From Actinomycetes bacterium (GTDB lineage Bacteria > Actinomycetota > Acidimicrobiia > Acidimicrobiales > Acidimicrobiaceae): a stretch of DNA of 64,000 bases. Shown in pieces: positions 1 to 8,072 of this stretch. Under the pieces are notes generated by a model that had not been told where the DNA came from, did not search any database, and worked only from the letters and a program-made list of their open reading frames with translations. The stretch covers positions 1 to 64,000 of the forward strand of contig JAJZLS010000008.1 of the NCBI GenBank assembly GCA_021803345.1, in the 5' to 3' direction. Made by a program: the position numbers and the translations under genes. Numbering within the stretch: the first letter of the stretch is position 1; each line of letters begins with the position of its first letter.

Positions 1-96
1 AGACTCAACCCAGATAGGGCCAGGAACCGTGCCCTAGACCAGCTTCGTAAAATGGGTTACGAGGTAACTCTTACCCCCTTGGCGGAAGCTGGGTAA
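1..96 (+). CDS. C-terminal fragment of an unrecognised protein (5' end outside window)
   Basis: An open frame enters from the left edge and stops at TAA 94-96, giving about 31 residues that end GYEVTLTPLAEAG. The composition (Arg/Leu-rich, then a short beta-like tail) looks like a real protein C-terminus and faintly resembles transposase tails I have seen, but I cannot name a family. It runs toward a truncated tnpB on the other strand, and the 15 bases between them are probably a rearrangement junction. Confidence 0.35.
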   Translation, partial: RLNPDRARNRALDQLRKMGYEVTLTPLAEAG

Positions 97-111
97 ATGT
101 GAATCTTCGCG

Positions 112-861
112 TTAGTCCTTACGCCTACCGGATTCTCTGGCGATAAGTTTGGCTATCTGGAGATTGGTTCTGGTTCTAGGCTTCGAACCTTTCTTCTGTC
201 TTGAGAGCTTTCTCTGTAACCGTCTCTTTCGTTGTTTCTCGCCAGAACTTAGCAGCTTTGGCATATTGAGATGTGTGCCATCTGAAGTAGTGACACTTGA
301 AGCTATTCCCATGTCAAGTCCAACCAGAGTTCCAGTTAGTTCTCTTTGTAGTTCGGGCTGAGATTGAGTAAAACTCACATGCCACCTGAAAGAGCTATCC
401 AGAGTTATTCTGGCTGAACTTGAAGCTTGTATCTCTGACCATGTGCGTGTAAGGCGAAACCTAACCCATCCGGCTTTTGGAACTAATACTTCTCCCCACT
501 TACGATTCAACTTTCTAACTGAAAGATCTCTAACGTAAAAGCCCTCATTTATACCTGATTTACGCCAAGTGGGATGGGAGAAATGTCTTGGGTTCTTCCA
601 CCAATTTCTAAAGGCTATATCTAGATCTCTCAGAGCAGCCTGTTGAACTACGGATGAGCCTTCAGCCAACCAGGAGAATGACTTGCGGGCTTGCGCCAGT
701 TCTCGCATCTGGGTGATATAGGTGATCTTTTGAGTACTTTGCTTAGGCAAGAAGTTTCTCTGTTCTAGACCCAGATTGTAGACAAACCGGGAATCAGAGC
801 AGTGGCGGACTAAGACCACCTCGTTCTCTCGGTTTGGGTACAATCTCTGTCCGATACTCAT
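112..861 (-). pseudogene. tnpB: 3'-truncated IS200/IS605-family TnpB
   Basis: The 249-residue product has a normal TnpB N-terminus (RLYPNRENE, then CSDSRFVYNLGLEQRN), the central beta-rich region, and the first RuvC motif GLDMGIA with Asp183. It stops straight after the basic stretch that precedes the second RuvC motif (ARESGRRKD). Full-length TnpB proteins are near 400 residues, so the RuvC-II Glu, the zinc ribbon and the RuvC-III Asp are missing. The 3' end of the element, where the omega RNA normally lies, is gone as well. TnpB is an RNA-guided nuclease of IS200/IS605 elements; this copy should be inactive. No TnpA (Y1 transposase) is present in the window. Confidence 0.85.
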
Positions 862-889
862 GTAGTTATCTTAATTCCTGGGTGTTACA

Positions 890-906
890 TCCTGGCTTTG
901 CCAGGA
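890..906. repeat. Perfect 7-bp hairpin on the 5' side of tnpB
   Basis: TCCTGGC, a TTT loop, then GCCAGGA. It lies between the tnpB start and the terminal repeat at 918-962. Short subterminal hairpins like this are typical of IS200/IS605 ends, which are recognised as folded single strands. Confidence 0.5.
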
Positions 907-917
907 CTGGCCCTTGA

Positions 918-962
918 CCCCACGGATAAATCCGGGGGCTTGCGGGATTATTTCGGTCAATT
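918..962 (+). repeat. IS200/IS605-type terminal repeat, copy 1
   Basis: A 45-bp sequence that recurs at 11204-11248 with two mismatches. It contains the hairpin arms CCCC-a-CGGAT and ATCCG-g-GGGG around an AA loop, followed by GCTTGCGGG and TTATTTCGGTCAATT. A hairpin followed by TCAA is like the cleavage end of IS200/IS605 elements. It lies 57 bp upstream of the truncated tnpB. Assignment as left or right end is uncertain. Confidence 0.6.
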
Positions 963-1082
963 TGAATGCGCCAACGTAGAAGTAAAAGCTGCTGCCGTGC
1001 CTTGGAGCCAGTCATTTGATAATACAATCGAACTATCTCGATTTGAATGTTGAATTTTACCTAAGCTTGGAGATCAGCTAAG

Positions 1083-2210
1083 TTGTCATCTGAAAGTGCC
1101 TCAGGGTTTAATCCGCCGCCATATCCATACGATCGATTGGATTCGATTATTGAAATTGCTCAATCCTGGACGGGGGGCATGGTTGACTTGAGCGTCGGTA
1201 CCCCTGTGGATGCCCCGATTGCAAAAGTTGTCGATGCGCTTTCGAGTTCAAATATGGAAAGAGGCTATCCAACCTCGCTAGGGTCTAAGCAGTTACGGGA
1301 ATCCATGGCTCGTTGGTTGAATAGAAGCTTTGCAGTTACCATTTCTGAGGCCAATATAGCGAGCTGCATAGGTACCAAAGAGTTTGTGGCTAGTGCGCCC
1401 TGGTATTTAAAGCTCCGTTACCCGGGAAAAGATACTGTATTGTATCCTGCTGTTTCTTACCCCACCTACGCATTTGGAGCAGATTTGGCACAGTGTCGTG
1501 CGGTACCGGTCCAAATTGATGAGTCTGGTCGATTGGAGCTTGAGAGAATAGGCAAAGAAGACCTTAACCGAGCATTAATGCTGTGGTCTAATTCGCCTTC
1601 GAACCCGACTGGCAAACTGGACGATTTGGCCAAACTGTATGAATTTGCCAATGAGACTGGAATTCCTGTGTTTTCGGATGAATGTTATAGTGAGTTCACT
1701 TGGACCCAGGACCCAGATTCAATTCTGAAATATGGGAGCAGCAACGTGGTTGCCGTGCATTCTCTATCCAAAAGATCGAACCTTGCGGGAGCAAGGGTAG
1801 GATTTTACGCTGGAGACCGCAATCTGGTTGATTATTTGGGGCTTATTAGAAAACATGCCGGAATGATGGTTCCAGGGCCCATCCAACACGCGGCTAAGTT
1901 GGCGTTTGATGACGATGATCACGTGGCCAGGCAAAGGCGCACCTATCTGAACCGCTTGGATTTCATGGTGGCGGTTCTTCGCCAATGTGGCTACAAAGTA
2001 GAAAAGCCAGATGGCGGATTTTACCTATGGTTCAGGTCTGAGTTGGAAGATGGCTTTGAGCTGGCTGCTGAGTTGGCACAAAGGTTAGGTATCTTGGTTT
2101 CTCCGGGTGAATTTTATGGTGATAAGTCGCGTCCTTATGTTCGGATTGCGATGGTTGCTAGCATGGACAAACTTGAATTGGTGGCGGAGCGGGGGTCAAA
2201 GAAGGGTTGA
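1083..2210 (+). CDS. dapC: Succinyldiaminopimelate aminotransferase
   Basis: Fold-type I PLP aminotransferase of 375 residues that converts N-succinyl-2-amino-6-ketopimelate to N-succinyl-LL-diaminopimelate in lysine/DAP synthesis. Visible motifs are NSPSNPTG at about 170-177, the PLP-ring Asp in SDECYSE at about 199, the Schiff-base lysine in HSLSKRSNLAG (Lys230) and a carboxylate-binding Arg in RPYVRIAMV near the C-terminus. The TTG start follows GGAG at 1070-1073. The stop overlaps the next gene, dapD, and dapE follows, so the pathway assignment rests on both family and operon. Sequence alone would not separate it from other class I/II aminotransferases. Confidence 0.85.
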   Translation: MSSESASGFNPPPYPYDRLDSIIEIAQSWTGGMVDLSVGTPVDAPIAKVVDALSSSNMERGYPTSLGSKQLRESMARWLNRSFAVTISEANIASCIGTKEFVASAPWYLKLRYPGKDTVLYPAVSYPTYAFGADLAQCRAVPVQIDESGRLELERIGKEDLNRALMLWSNSPSNPTGKLDDLAKLYEFANETGIPVFSDECYSEFTWTQDPDSILKYGSSNVVAVHSLSKRSNLAGARVGFYAGDRNLVDYLGLIRKHAGMMVPGPIQHAAKLAFDDDDHVARQRRTYLNRLDFMVAVLRQCGYKVEKPDGGFYLWFRSELEDGFELAAELAQRLGILVSPGEFYGDKSRPYVRIAMVASMDKLELVAERGSKKG

Positions 2211-3043
2211 AGATAGTGTTGGAACTTGAAATGCAAATCGAAGAGCTTTGGGCAGTCCGCAGTGAGCTAGATCCAGCGGATTCAAATGCCAGGGCGCTTA
2301 TAAAACAAGCTATCGATCTTTTGGATAGAGGTGAGGTTCGTGTGGCTGAAATTGACCCAGCCTCGGATCAAGTGAAAGTGAACGAGTGGCTGAAGCACGC
2401 AATCTTGATGCTATTTAAATTTTCTGATATGAGAACTATGGAACTTGAGCCGTTCGAATTCGTAGACAGGGTTCCATTGAAAAAGGATTTTATGGCTCAG
2501 GGCGTAAGGGTGGTGCCCGGCGCTTCGGTGCGATGGGGTTCTTACCTTGAGCAGGGTGTAACTTTAATGCCCAGTTATGTAAATATTGGTGCGCGGGTTG
2601 GATCAGGAACCATGGTGGACACATGGGCGACAGTAGGCTCTTGTGCTCAGATAGGTAAGCGAGTTCATCTTTCGGGTGGAGTAGGCATTGGAGGTGTCTT
2701 GGAGCCAGTCCAGGCTTCTCCGGTTGTGATAGAGGATGAGGCATTTATTGGCTCTCGTGCGATGATCACAGAAGGAGCCCGAGTTGGGGAAGGCGCAGTC
2801 GTTGCGGCGGGAGTAATTTTAAATCCTTCAATTCCGGTAATTGATTCGGAATCGGGTGAGGAAATTTCCAGAGGACATATTCCACCTTGGTCTGTGGCTA
2901 TCAGCGCGACTCGGCCGAGAAAATTCAATGGTGGTGAGTTTGGACTTCCATGCGTACTTGTTATCAAACGTCTTAACGAGGGTGAGAGGCATGATAAGGC
3001 TCAGGTAAACGACTTGCTTCGTGATCACGGGATTGCGATGTAA
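2207..3043 (+). CDS. dapD: 2,3,4,5-tetrahydropyridine-2,6-dicarboxylate N-succinyltransferase
   Basis: A 278-residue left-handed beta-helix succinyltransferase that makes the substrate chain used by DapC. It has an N-terminal helical domain (about 5-75) and hexapeptide repeats (about 95-220) with the conserved blocks LMPSYVNIGA, GTMVDTWATVGSCAQIG and HLSGGVGIGGVLEP. These match the proteobacterial (E. coli) type of DapD rather than the longer mycobacterial type. The TTG start overlaps the dapC stop as TTGA; an in-frame ATG at 2231 is an alternative start with little loss of sequence. Confidence 0.93.
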   Translation: MKIVLELEMQIEELWAVRSELDPADSNARALIKQAIDLLDRGEVRVAEIDPASDQVKVNEWLKHAILMLFKFSDMRTMELEPFEFVDRVPLKKDFMAQGVRVVPGASVRWGSYLEQGVTLMPSYVNIGARVGSGTMVDTWATVGSCAQIGKRVHLSGGVGIGGVLEPVQASPVVIEDEAFIGSRAMITEGARVGEGAVVAAGVILNPSIPVIDSESGEEISRGHIPPWSVAISATRPRKFNGGEFGLPCVLVIKRLNEGERHDKAQVNDLLRDHGIAM

Positions 3044-3059
3044 TGTGGCTGGGTAAGTC

Positions 3060-4115
3060 ATGGATTTAGTCAAACTTTGCAGTGATCTTATTGCAATACC
3101 CTCGCCTTCTCACTCCGAGGAGAAGATTTCTAATTTTATATTTAATCTGCTTCGGAGTTTTGAAGGATTATCAGTTGATCGCATTGGCAACAATGTAGTT
3201 GCGACTTCGCATCTGGGCCGGAGCCGGAAGGTTATATTAGCAGGACATATGGATACCGTTCCAGCCGATGGTAATGAGCTGCCCCGCATTTCTGACCGGA
3301 TCATCAGCGGGCTTGGAAGTGCTGACATGAAGTCTGGTTTAGCTGTCATGATCGGACTTGCCCAGAAGGCGGCATCGCTCAAAAGCGACGTGACGTTTTT
3401 ATTTTACGTGTGCGAGGAAGTTGCATCTAAATTCAGCGGGTTGGTTGAAATTGGCTCAGTTGATTCATCGATCTTGACTGCGGATGCTGCCATTTTGCTC
3501 GAGCCAACTAGCTGTAGGATCGAAGCTGGCTGCCAGGGAACTATGAGGGTTAGGATAGAAGTATTGGGACGTTCGGCCCATACTGCCCGCCCTTGGATGG
3601 GAGTCAATGCAATCCATCGCTTGGGGGACCTAATCAAGGCCGTAGCTTCATTTGAACCTCGCCAACCGGTTATAGACGGTTTGGTTTTTAGGGAATCACT
3701 TCAGGTGGTCAAGGTCGAAGGGGGCAAGTCAAACAATGTGGTGCCCGATCGTGCTTCCATAGTGGTGAATTATAGATTTGCACCAGACAGAACTCTGGTT
3801 CAAGCTGAGACATATCTAAGGGATTTGTTTGGCGAGTTTATATTTCCCGAGCATGGTGACAATTTCGAACTCATTGAAGGTGTGGAGGGGGCACTTCCGA
3901 ATCTCGAACGCTTGGTAATAGAAGATCTCGCTAAGGTGTCAAACCTTCCGCCGAGAGCAAAACTTGGTTGGACCGATGTGGCTTATTTCTCCTCAAGGGG
4001 GATACCGGCTACTAATTACGGTCCTGGGGATCCATTGGTTGCACACACAAAAGACGAATATGTAAATATTGATGAAATTGAGCTTGCATTTAATCTTCTG
4101 TTGCAGATTTTATAG
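3060..4115 (+). CDS. dapE: Succinyl-diaminopimelate desuccinylase (M20 family)
   Basis: A 351-residue dinuclear zinc hydrolase that removes succinate from N-succinyl-LL-DAP, completing the branch begun by DapD and DapC. M20 ligands are visible: AGHMDTVP (His63, with Asp65), GLGSADMKSG (bridging Asp89), CEEVASK (catalytic Glu119 with Glu120), LEPTS, and a late His in VAHTKDEY. The dimerisation domain starts near RIEAGCQGTM. It starts with ATG 16 bp after dapD. The pathway call depends on context because M20 peptidases share these motifs. Confidence 0.88.
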   Translation: MDLVKLCSDLIAIPSPSHSEEKISNFIFNLLRSFEGLSVDRIGNNVVATSHLGRSRKVILAGHMDTVPADGNELPRISDRIISGLGSADMKSGLAVMIGLAQKAASLKSDVTFLFYVCEEVASKFSGLVEIGSVDSSILTADAAILLEPTSCRIEAGCQGTMRVRIEVLGRSAHTARPWMGVNAIHRLGDLIKAVASFEPRQPVIDGLVFRESLQVVKVEGGKSNNVVPDRASIVVNYRFAPDRTLVQAETYLRDLFGEFIFPEHGDNFELIEGVEGALPNLERLVIEDLAKVSNLPPRAKLGWTDVAYFSSRGIPATNYGPGDPLVAHTKDEYVNIDEIELAFNLLLQIL

Positions 4116-4118
4116 CGG

Positions 4119-4748
4119 TTAGAGGGATCTCAGCACATTGACGACTCTCCCGTAGATTGTTATTTCCGAAGCAGGATATATCATGGGCGAGTAATTTTCA
4201 TTCGAGGGAAGCAAGGTGACGTATCTACCATTTGTCGTGACCCTCTTTATGGTTGCTTCATCATTGGGAGTTCCGACCACAGCAATTTGATTGGGTTCAA
4301 CTTGCTGTTGTCGTCTCACGACAACATAGTCTCCGTCCAAAATTCCGTCCCCGGACATTGAGTCCCCTTTGACGCTAAGCATAAAGAGTTCACCTTTCCC
4401 GGTGAAGGCGCGCGGCAGTATAAATGAGTCTGTAAAGTCCTGGGACGCCAAGACTCCAGTTCCAGCTGCCACTTGTCCTATCAATGGTATATGTGCCAAT
4501 TCTGAGTCACTTGAAGAATCGGACGTCTCGGCGGTGTCCCAGTTAATTGATATGCTTCGTGGTTTCGTTGGATCTTTGGTCAAATAGCCAAGCTCCTGGA
4601 GAGCCTTTAGTTGGGCATGCACCGACGATGATGACGTTAGACCAACCGCTTCGCCGATCTCACGGACCGATGGAGGGTATCCCCGCAGCCGCTGCTGGGA
4701 AACAATGAACTCCAGGATCGCTCTTCTCATTGGAGTCAGCGCTTTCAT
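4119..4748 (-). CDS. lexA: SOS repressor LexA
   Basis: LexA represses SOS genes until RecA-ssDNA filaments stimulate its self-cleavage. The protein has an N-terminal winged helix (LTPMRRAILEF... PSVREIGEAVGLTSSSSVHAQL), a cleavage site Ala95-Gly96 in QVAAGTGV, the nucleophile Ser130 in KGDSMSG, and general base Lys168 in EATIKRV (numbered from the ATG at 4748). I chose that ATG, giving 209 residues, because AGGA lies just upstream and it begins as LexA usually does; a TTG at 4775 would add nine residues. Two LexA boxes lie about 100-140 bp upstream, so it probably autoregulates and shares control with the divergent gene. Confidence 0.95.
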   Translation of the reverse strand: MKALTPMRRAILEFIVSQQRLRGYPPSVREIGEAVGLTSSSSVHAQLKALQELGYLTKDPTKPRSISINWDTAETSDSSSDSELAHIPLIGQVAAGTGVLASQDFTDSFILPRAFTGKGELFMLSVKGDSMSGDGILDGDYVVVRRQQQVEPNQIAVVGTPNDEATIKRVTTNGRYVTLLPSNENYSPMIYPASEITIYGRVVNVLRSL

Positions 4749-4845
4749 TCTTGGTCCTGTCACTTGGCCTCCCAAATTGTCACACCCACAATAGATAATG
4801 GTGAAGTTCCATTAGATGAAATAATACCATCGATTTTATATAAGG

Positions 4846-4859
4846 CAAACAAATGTTCG
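4846..4859. promoter_or_regulatory. LexA (SOS) box, weaker copy
   Basis: CAAACAAATGTTCG differs at two positions from the perfect box 16 bp away, keeping the right half GTTCG. It matches the Gram-positive/actinobacterial consensus CGAAC-N4-GTTCG in one half and spacing. Confidence 0.65.
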
Positions 4860-4874
4860 AAATATCGATACAAA

Positions 4875-4888
4875 CGAACACATGTTCG
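4875..4888. promoter_or_regulatory. LexA (SOS) box, perfect palindrome
   Basis: CGAACACATGTTCG has the CGAAC-N4-GTTCG form of LexA sites in Actinobacteria and Firmicutes. It lies between divergent lexA and the small membrane protein gene, 46 bp before the latter's ATG, where bound LexA would block transcription. Confidence 0.85.
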
Positions 4889-4934
4889 GTTAGAATACAT
4901 CTTGGTCAAGCAATATTGGAGAGGAGGAACACAA

Positions 4935-5216
4935 ATGGCAGCAGTGATACGCGATAGGAACTCAGGCCTGGGATCACTTGAGCGATTTGAAGTAATTCAA
5001 GGTCAGATCGTTCAAAGACGTAAAATGATCAGGGAACGAAAGCGTATAGAGACGATTTTGCGAGTAGTTATCGAGTTTGGATTTATTTTAATCCTGCTTC
5101 TCAGTGCCTATTCACTTGGTTTTACTAATGCTTCTGCGAAACAGACGATGTCTCCTCGGTTAGCTAACGCGAGTTCACTTTATGCTCCTCCGTCTTCAAG
5201 CAGTGTCAGCCATTAG
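4935..5216 (+). CDS. SOS-linked single-pass membrane protein, candidate division inhibitor
   Basis: A 93-residue protein that starts at ATG 4935 after a strong site (GAGGAGG, 7 bp upstream). Residues 1-40 are polar and very basic (QRRKMIRERKR), about 43-64 form one hydrophobic span (VVIEFGFILILLLSAYSLGF), and the last 30 residues are Ser/Ala/Pro-rich and probably outside. There is no LysM or enzymatic domain. Its place, divergent from lexA over SOS boxes and just before nrdR, is the place of chiZ in Mycobacterium and divS in Corynebacterium, which encode SOS-induced division inhibitors. Function is inferred from position and topology only; I see no sequence similarity I can defend. Confidence 0.75.
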   Translation: MAAVIRDRNSGLGSLERFEVIQGQIVQRRKMIRERKRIETILRVVIEFGFILILLLSAYSLGFTNASAKQTMSPRLANASSLYAPPSSSSVSH

Positions 5217-5366
5217 ACTGCGTATTTACTGTTATATTGGTTGTCATTTGGGTACCTTGCTATGATTGAGTATGCCTCGTGGTAGCCGGAGGCTGAGAGG
5301 TATAGATCTACCTGTTGTCCTGTAGGATCATATCATGTTATCTCTGTTCAATCGGTTTGGATTCTG

Positions 5367-5843
5367 ATGCGCTGTCCAGCGTGTGGTGCCTTGGAAGATA
5401 AGGTTGTCGATTCGAGAACTTCCGAAGACGGGCGATCGATTCGGCGTCGACGAACCTGTCTGATTTGTGGGCGCCGCTTCACGACATTCGAGCGTATTGA
5501 AGAGTCGTCGCTTATGGTAGTGAAGAGATCTGGTCACAAAGAGCCGTTTGAGCGTGACAAGATAATCAGTGGTGTCAGGTCAGCACTAAAAAATCGCCCG
5601 GTTTCAGATGACGAGATAGAACAGTTTGTCCTTGGCGTCGAAGATGCGATTAAAGGTGACGGGGCGCCCGAAGTTAGCTCGGAGCGGATTGGTATAGTTG
5701 TACTTGAGCATTTAAAGGAACTTGACGAGGTTGGTTATCTAAGGTTTGCCTCGGTATACAAGGGTTTCGTGGATGCTAAGGATTTCGAGAGAGAATTCAG
5801 TAATTTGTTCAAAAGTACTGAACCCAAAAAGCCACGCGCTTAG
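5367..5843 (+). CDS. nrdR: Transcriptional repressor NrdR
   Basis: A 158-residue zinc-ribbon/ATP-cone protein that senses (d)ATP and represses ribonucleotide reductase genes. The zinc ligands are Cys3, Cys6, Cys31 and Cys34 (MRCPACG ... CLICGRRFTT), and the ATP-cone runs from about 49 to 139. Length and sequence are typical. No NrdR box is convincing in the 150-bp leader. Adjacency to lexA and a SOS gene is conserved in actinobacteria. Confidence 0.97.
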   Translation: MRCPACGALEDKVVDSRTSEDGRSIRRRRTCLICGRRFTTFERIEESSLMVVKRSGHKEPFERDKIISGVRSALKNRPVSDDEIEQFVLGVEDAIKGDGAPEVSSERIGIVVLEHLKELDEVGYLRFASVYKGFVDAKDFEREFSNLFKSTEPKKPRA

Positions 5844-5878
5844 TGTGCTAACTGGTTTGAATTGGCAAGGGTCTGGAA

Positions 5879-6337
5879 GTGGGAATGTTTGACTCAAAGC
5901 ATATGGCTGTGTGTTCTTCTAAGGTTATTAAGGCGCCGGCTGGTTCCATCTTTGAACTACTTATAACTCCTTCTCGCCACTTTGAGTTTGATGGGTCTGG
6001 GACAGTTAAGGGAATGACGTTTGGACCAGACCGTCTCTATTTGTCTGCTCGTTTTGGTATGAGAATGAAGTTTGGAATACCGTATCGGATTACCAATACA
6101 GTAGTCGAATTTGAAGAGAACCACCTGATTGCTTGGCGGCACTTTGGCGGACACATTTGGAGGTACTCGCTGAATGAATTTACTTGTGAAGACGGTACTT
6201 TAGTTACGGAAGTATCTGAGTGCTTCGACTATTCGAGTGCGCGGAGCATCAAGTTGATCCAGCTGATCGACGCTCCTATAAGGAATCTCATATCGATAGA
6301 GAAGACTTTGGAAAGACTAGAAAAGTTGGTGTCTTAA
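5879..6337 (+). CDS. SRPBCC (START-like) family protein
   Basis: A 152-residue protein with the polyketide cyclase/START-like pattern: a first strand with VIKAPAGSIFELLITPSRHFEFDG, central strands (NTVVEFEENHLIAWRHFGG), and a long C-terminal helix (IEKTLERLEKLV). Such proteins bind hydrophobic ligands in a helix-grip cavity; the ligand here is unknown. The GTG start at 5879 or the ATG at 5884-5886 (other frame) decides little; GTG is the in-frame choice, with GGAAG upstream. Its stop overlaps the stop of the convergent monophosphatase gene. Confidence 0.75.
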   Translation: MGMFDSKHMAVCSSKVIKAPAGSIFELLITPSRHFEFDGSGTVKGMTFGPDRLYLSARFGMRMKFGIPYRITNTVVEFEENHLIAWRHFGGHIWRYSLNEFTCEDGTLVTEVSECFDYSSARSIKLIQLIDAPIRNLISIEKTLERLEKLVS

Positions 6338-7128
6338 TCCGGGAATGGAACCCAGGGTATGAGTTTGTTTCTAAGGAAATCGGCGAGTTCTGGGTTTGAG
6401 GCAGCGACCACCAGGTCACTGTTTGGCCTGAGTTCGGTTATCCCGGTTACGATTCCGCCCGCTTCGGTTACGATTAGTGATCCTGCGGCATAATCCCACT
6501 GTTTGAGTCCGGCTTCATAGTAGCCGTCGAGCCTTCCTTCAGCGAGATAGCAAAGGTCTAATGAGGCGGCACCTGCCCTTCGAATGTCCCGCACTTCGCC
6601 AATGATGGAATGTAGGAAGTTCGCCTGGGATACTCTGCGTATTGGACTGTAACCGAATCCTGTACCTATTAACGACCTTGAGATCTGCTCCGGCCCTCTT
6701 ACTTCAATGGTTTGGTTGTCTTTAAACGCCCCGCCATCTTTGGATGCCCAGTACATAGAGTTTTCAGCTAAATTCATTACCACTCCAGCTACCGTTGTTT
6801 CACGTTCTGTGACCGCGAGGGATACTGAATATGCTGGGAAGTTGTATATGAAGTTGGTTGTTCCATCGATTGGATCAATTACCCAGGCAATGTCTGATTT
6901 TCCTTCAAAGTCACTTCCTTCCTCTGCTATTATTGAGTGGCTTGGATACAAGTGTCGTATTTTCTGCACGATGAAGGTTTCAACCGATTTGTCGATGCTG
7001 GTAACCATATCCGTGGTGCTTGATTTAGTAGAAATCTGGTATTCATTCGTTCTTGTGGCTTGGATGTGATCGGCGGCTTCTTTGGCGATCTGTTTTGCTG
7101 CTTCTAAAAGCGATTGATAAGTGTTCAT
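6334..7128 (-). CDS. Inositol monophosphatase family protein
   Basis: A 264-residue Mg-dependent sugar phosphatase. Metal-site motifs are AEEG (about 69-71), DPIDGTTNF (85-93) and the late WDYAAG. Family members dephosphorylate myo-inositol 1-phosphate, histidinol phosphate or related compounds; substrate cannot be chosen from sequence. It could feed mycothiol or phosphatidylinositol synthesis, and the PIG-L deacetylase next door is compatible with that, but this is only suggestive. Confidence 0.9.
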   Translation of the reverse strand: MNTYQSLLEAAKQIAKEAADHIQATRTNEYQISTKSSTTDMVTSIDKSVETFIVQKIRHLYPSHSIIAEEGSDFEGKSDIAWVIDPIDGTTNFIYNFPAYSVSLAVTERETTVAGVVMNLAENSMYWASKDGGAFKDNQTIEVRGPEQISRSLIGTGFGYSPIRRVSQANFLHSIIGEVRDIRRAGAASLDLCYLAEGRLDGYYEAGLKQWDYAAGSLIVTEAGGIVTGITELRPNSDLVVAASNPELADFLRNKLIPWVPFPD

Positions 7129-7360
7129 CGATGTTACGATAAACGCTGGAGCAACGAATCAAGGTATTGTTGAGCGAATTGCGTGTTAGGCCAAATTGAT
7201 TGCATCGATGCAGGAACGCACCTAGCCCCGTAAGATGTGGCACAACTTGGCCAATTGCATGGGGGCATGATCCGATATTGGCTGGACAGAGAAATCAGCG
7301 TTGGCATCGGGGTTGAATATTTTTGTGGGATCTGGATCTAACGGACTGGAGTGAGAGGCA

Positions 7361-8071
7361 TTGCCTGGAGTTTACCCTAAAATTCCCAAGACAGCATTGG
7401 CGTTTTATGCTCATCCTGATGACGCAGATGTGTCCTGCGGGGCCACCTTGGCATTGTGGTCGAGCAAAGGAGCAAAAGTTAATTTGGTTATTTGCGCCAA
7501 AGGTGAAAAAGGGAGCAGGGACGGGCATCTGTCACCGTCGGATCTTGAGGAGTTGAGGATAGCTGAGGTCTCAGCTGCCAGCGAGAAAATAGGAATTTCG
7601 GAAATTAAGTGGCTTTCCATCCCAGATGGAGAAATAGAAAATTCTAATTCGCTAAGAGAAGCGATAGTTGGGTTGGTGAGGAAGTTTCGACCCGATACCG
7701 TGCTGTGTCCAGATCCAACAGCTGTATTTTTCGGCTCGGGATATTTCAACCATCGGGACCACAGGGAGTTGGGATGGGCAGTTATGGATGCGGTTTCTCC
7801 AGCTTCAGCACTGCCCCACTACTATAAGTCACAAGGAAAACCTCACCAGGTATCAACGGTCCTGCTTTCGGGAACTTTGGAACCTGATGTCGTTATAGAC
7901 GTAACCGATACTATAGAGGCTAAGTTGGAAGCAGTGCTCTGCCATACTTCCCAAATAGAAGATAGGGGCGAATGGATGCGTGAAGTAATTTCAACCAGGG
8001 CGCAAGAGACGGGACGCAAATTTGGCGTTGCCTATGCCGAGTCATTTAGGCTTTTGGAACTGGGAAGCTGA
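7361..8071 (+). CDS. PIG-L (LmbE) family N-deacetylase
   Basis: A 236-residue zinc-dependent deacetylase with the signature AHPDDADVSCG (His18, Asp20, Asp21) and a downstream NHRDHRELG zinc/catalytic motif. Relatives include MshB and Mca of mycothiol metabolism and GlcNAc-PI deacetylases. The length is shorter than typical MshB or Mca, so a specific mycothiol role is unproven. The TTG start follows GAGTGAGAGG. The next gene begins one base after this stop, so they are probably co-translated. Confidence 0.85.
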   Translation: MPGVYPKIPKTALAFYAHPDDADVSCGATLALWSSKGAKVNLVICAKGEKGSRDGHLSPSDLEELRIAEVSAASEKIGISEIKWLSIPDGEIENSNSLREAIVGLVRKFRPDTVLCPDPTAVFFGSGYFNHRDHRELGWAVMDAVSPASALPHYYKSQGKPHQVSTVLLSGTLEPDVVIDVTDTIEAKLEAVLCHTSQIEDRGEWMREVISTRAQETGRKFGVAYAESFRLLELGS

Positions 8072-8072
8072 A

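Noticed and set aside
961..1053. Open frame of 30 codons ending FDNTIELSRFEC, possibly the C-terminus of a gene interrupted by the transposon end.
   Set aside because: Too short and unrecognised; it starts inside the repeat, and no matching N-terminal part is seen on the other side.
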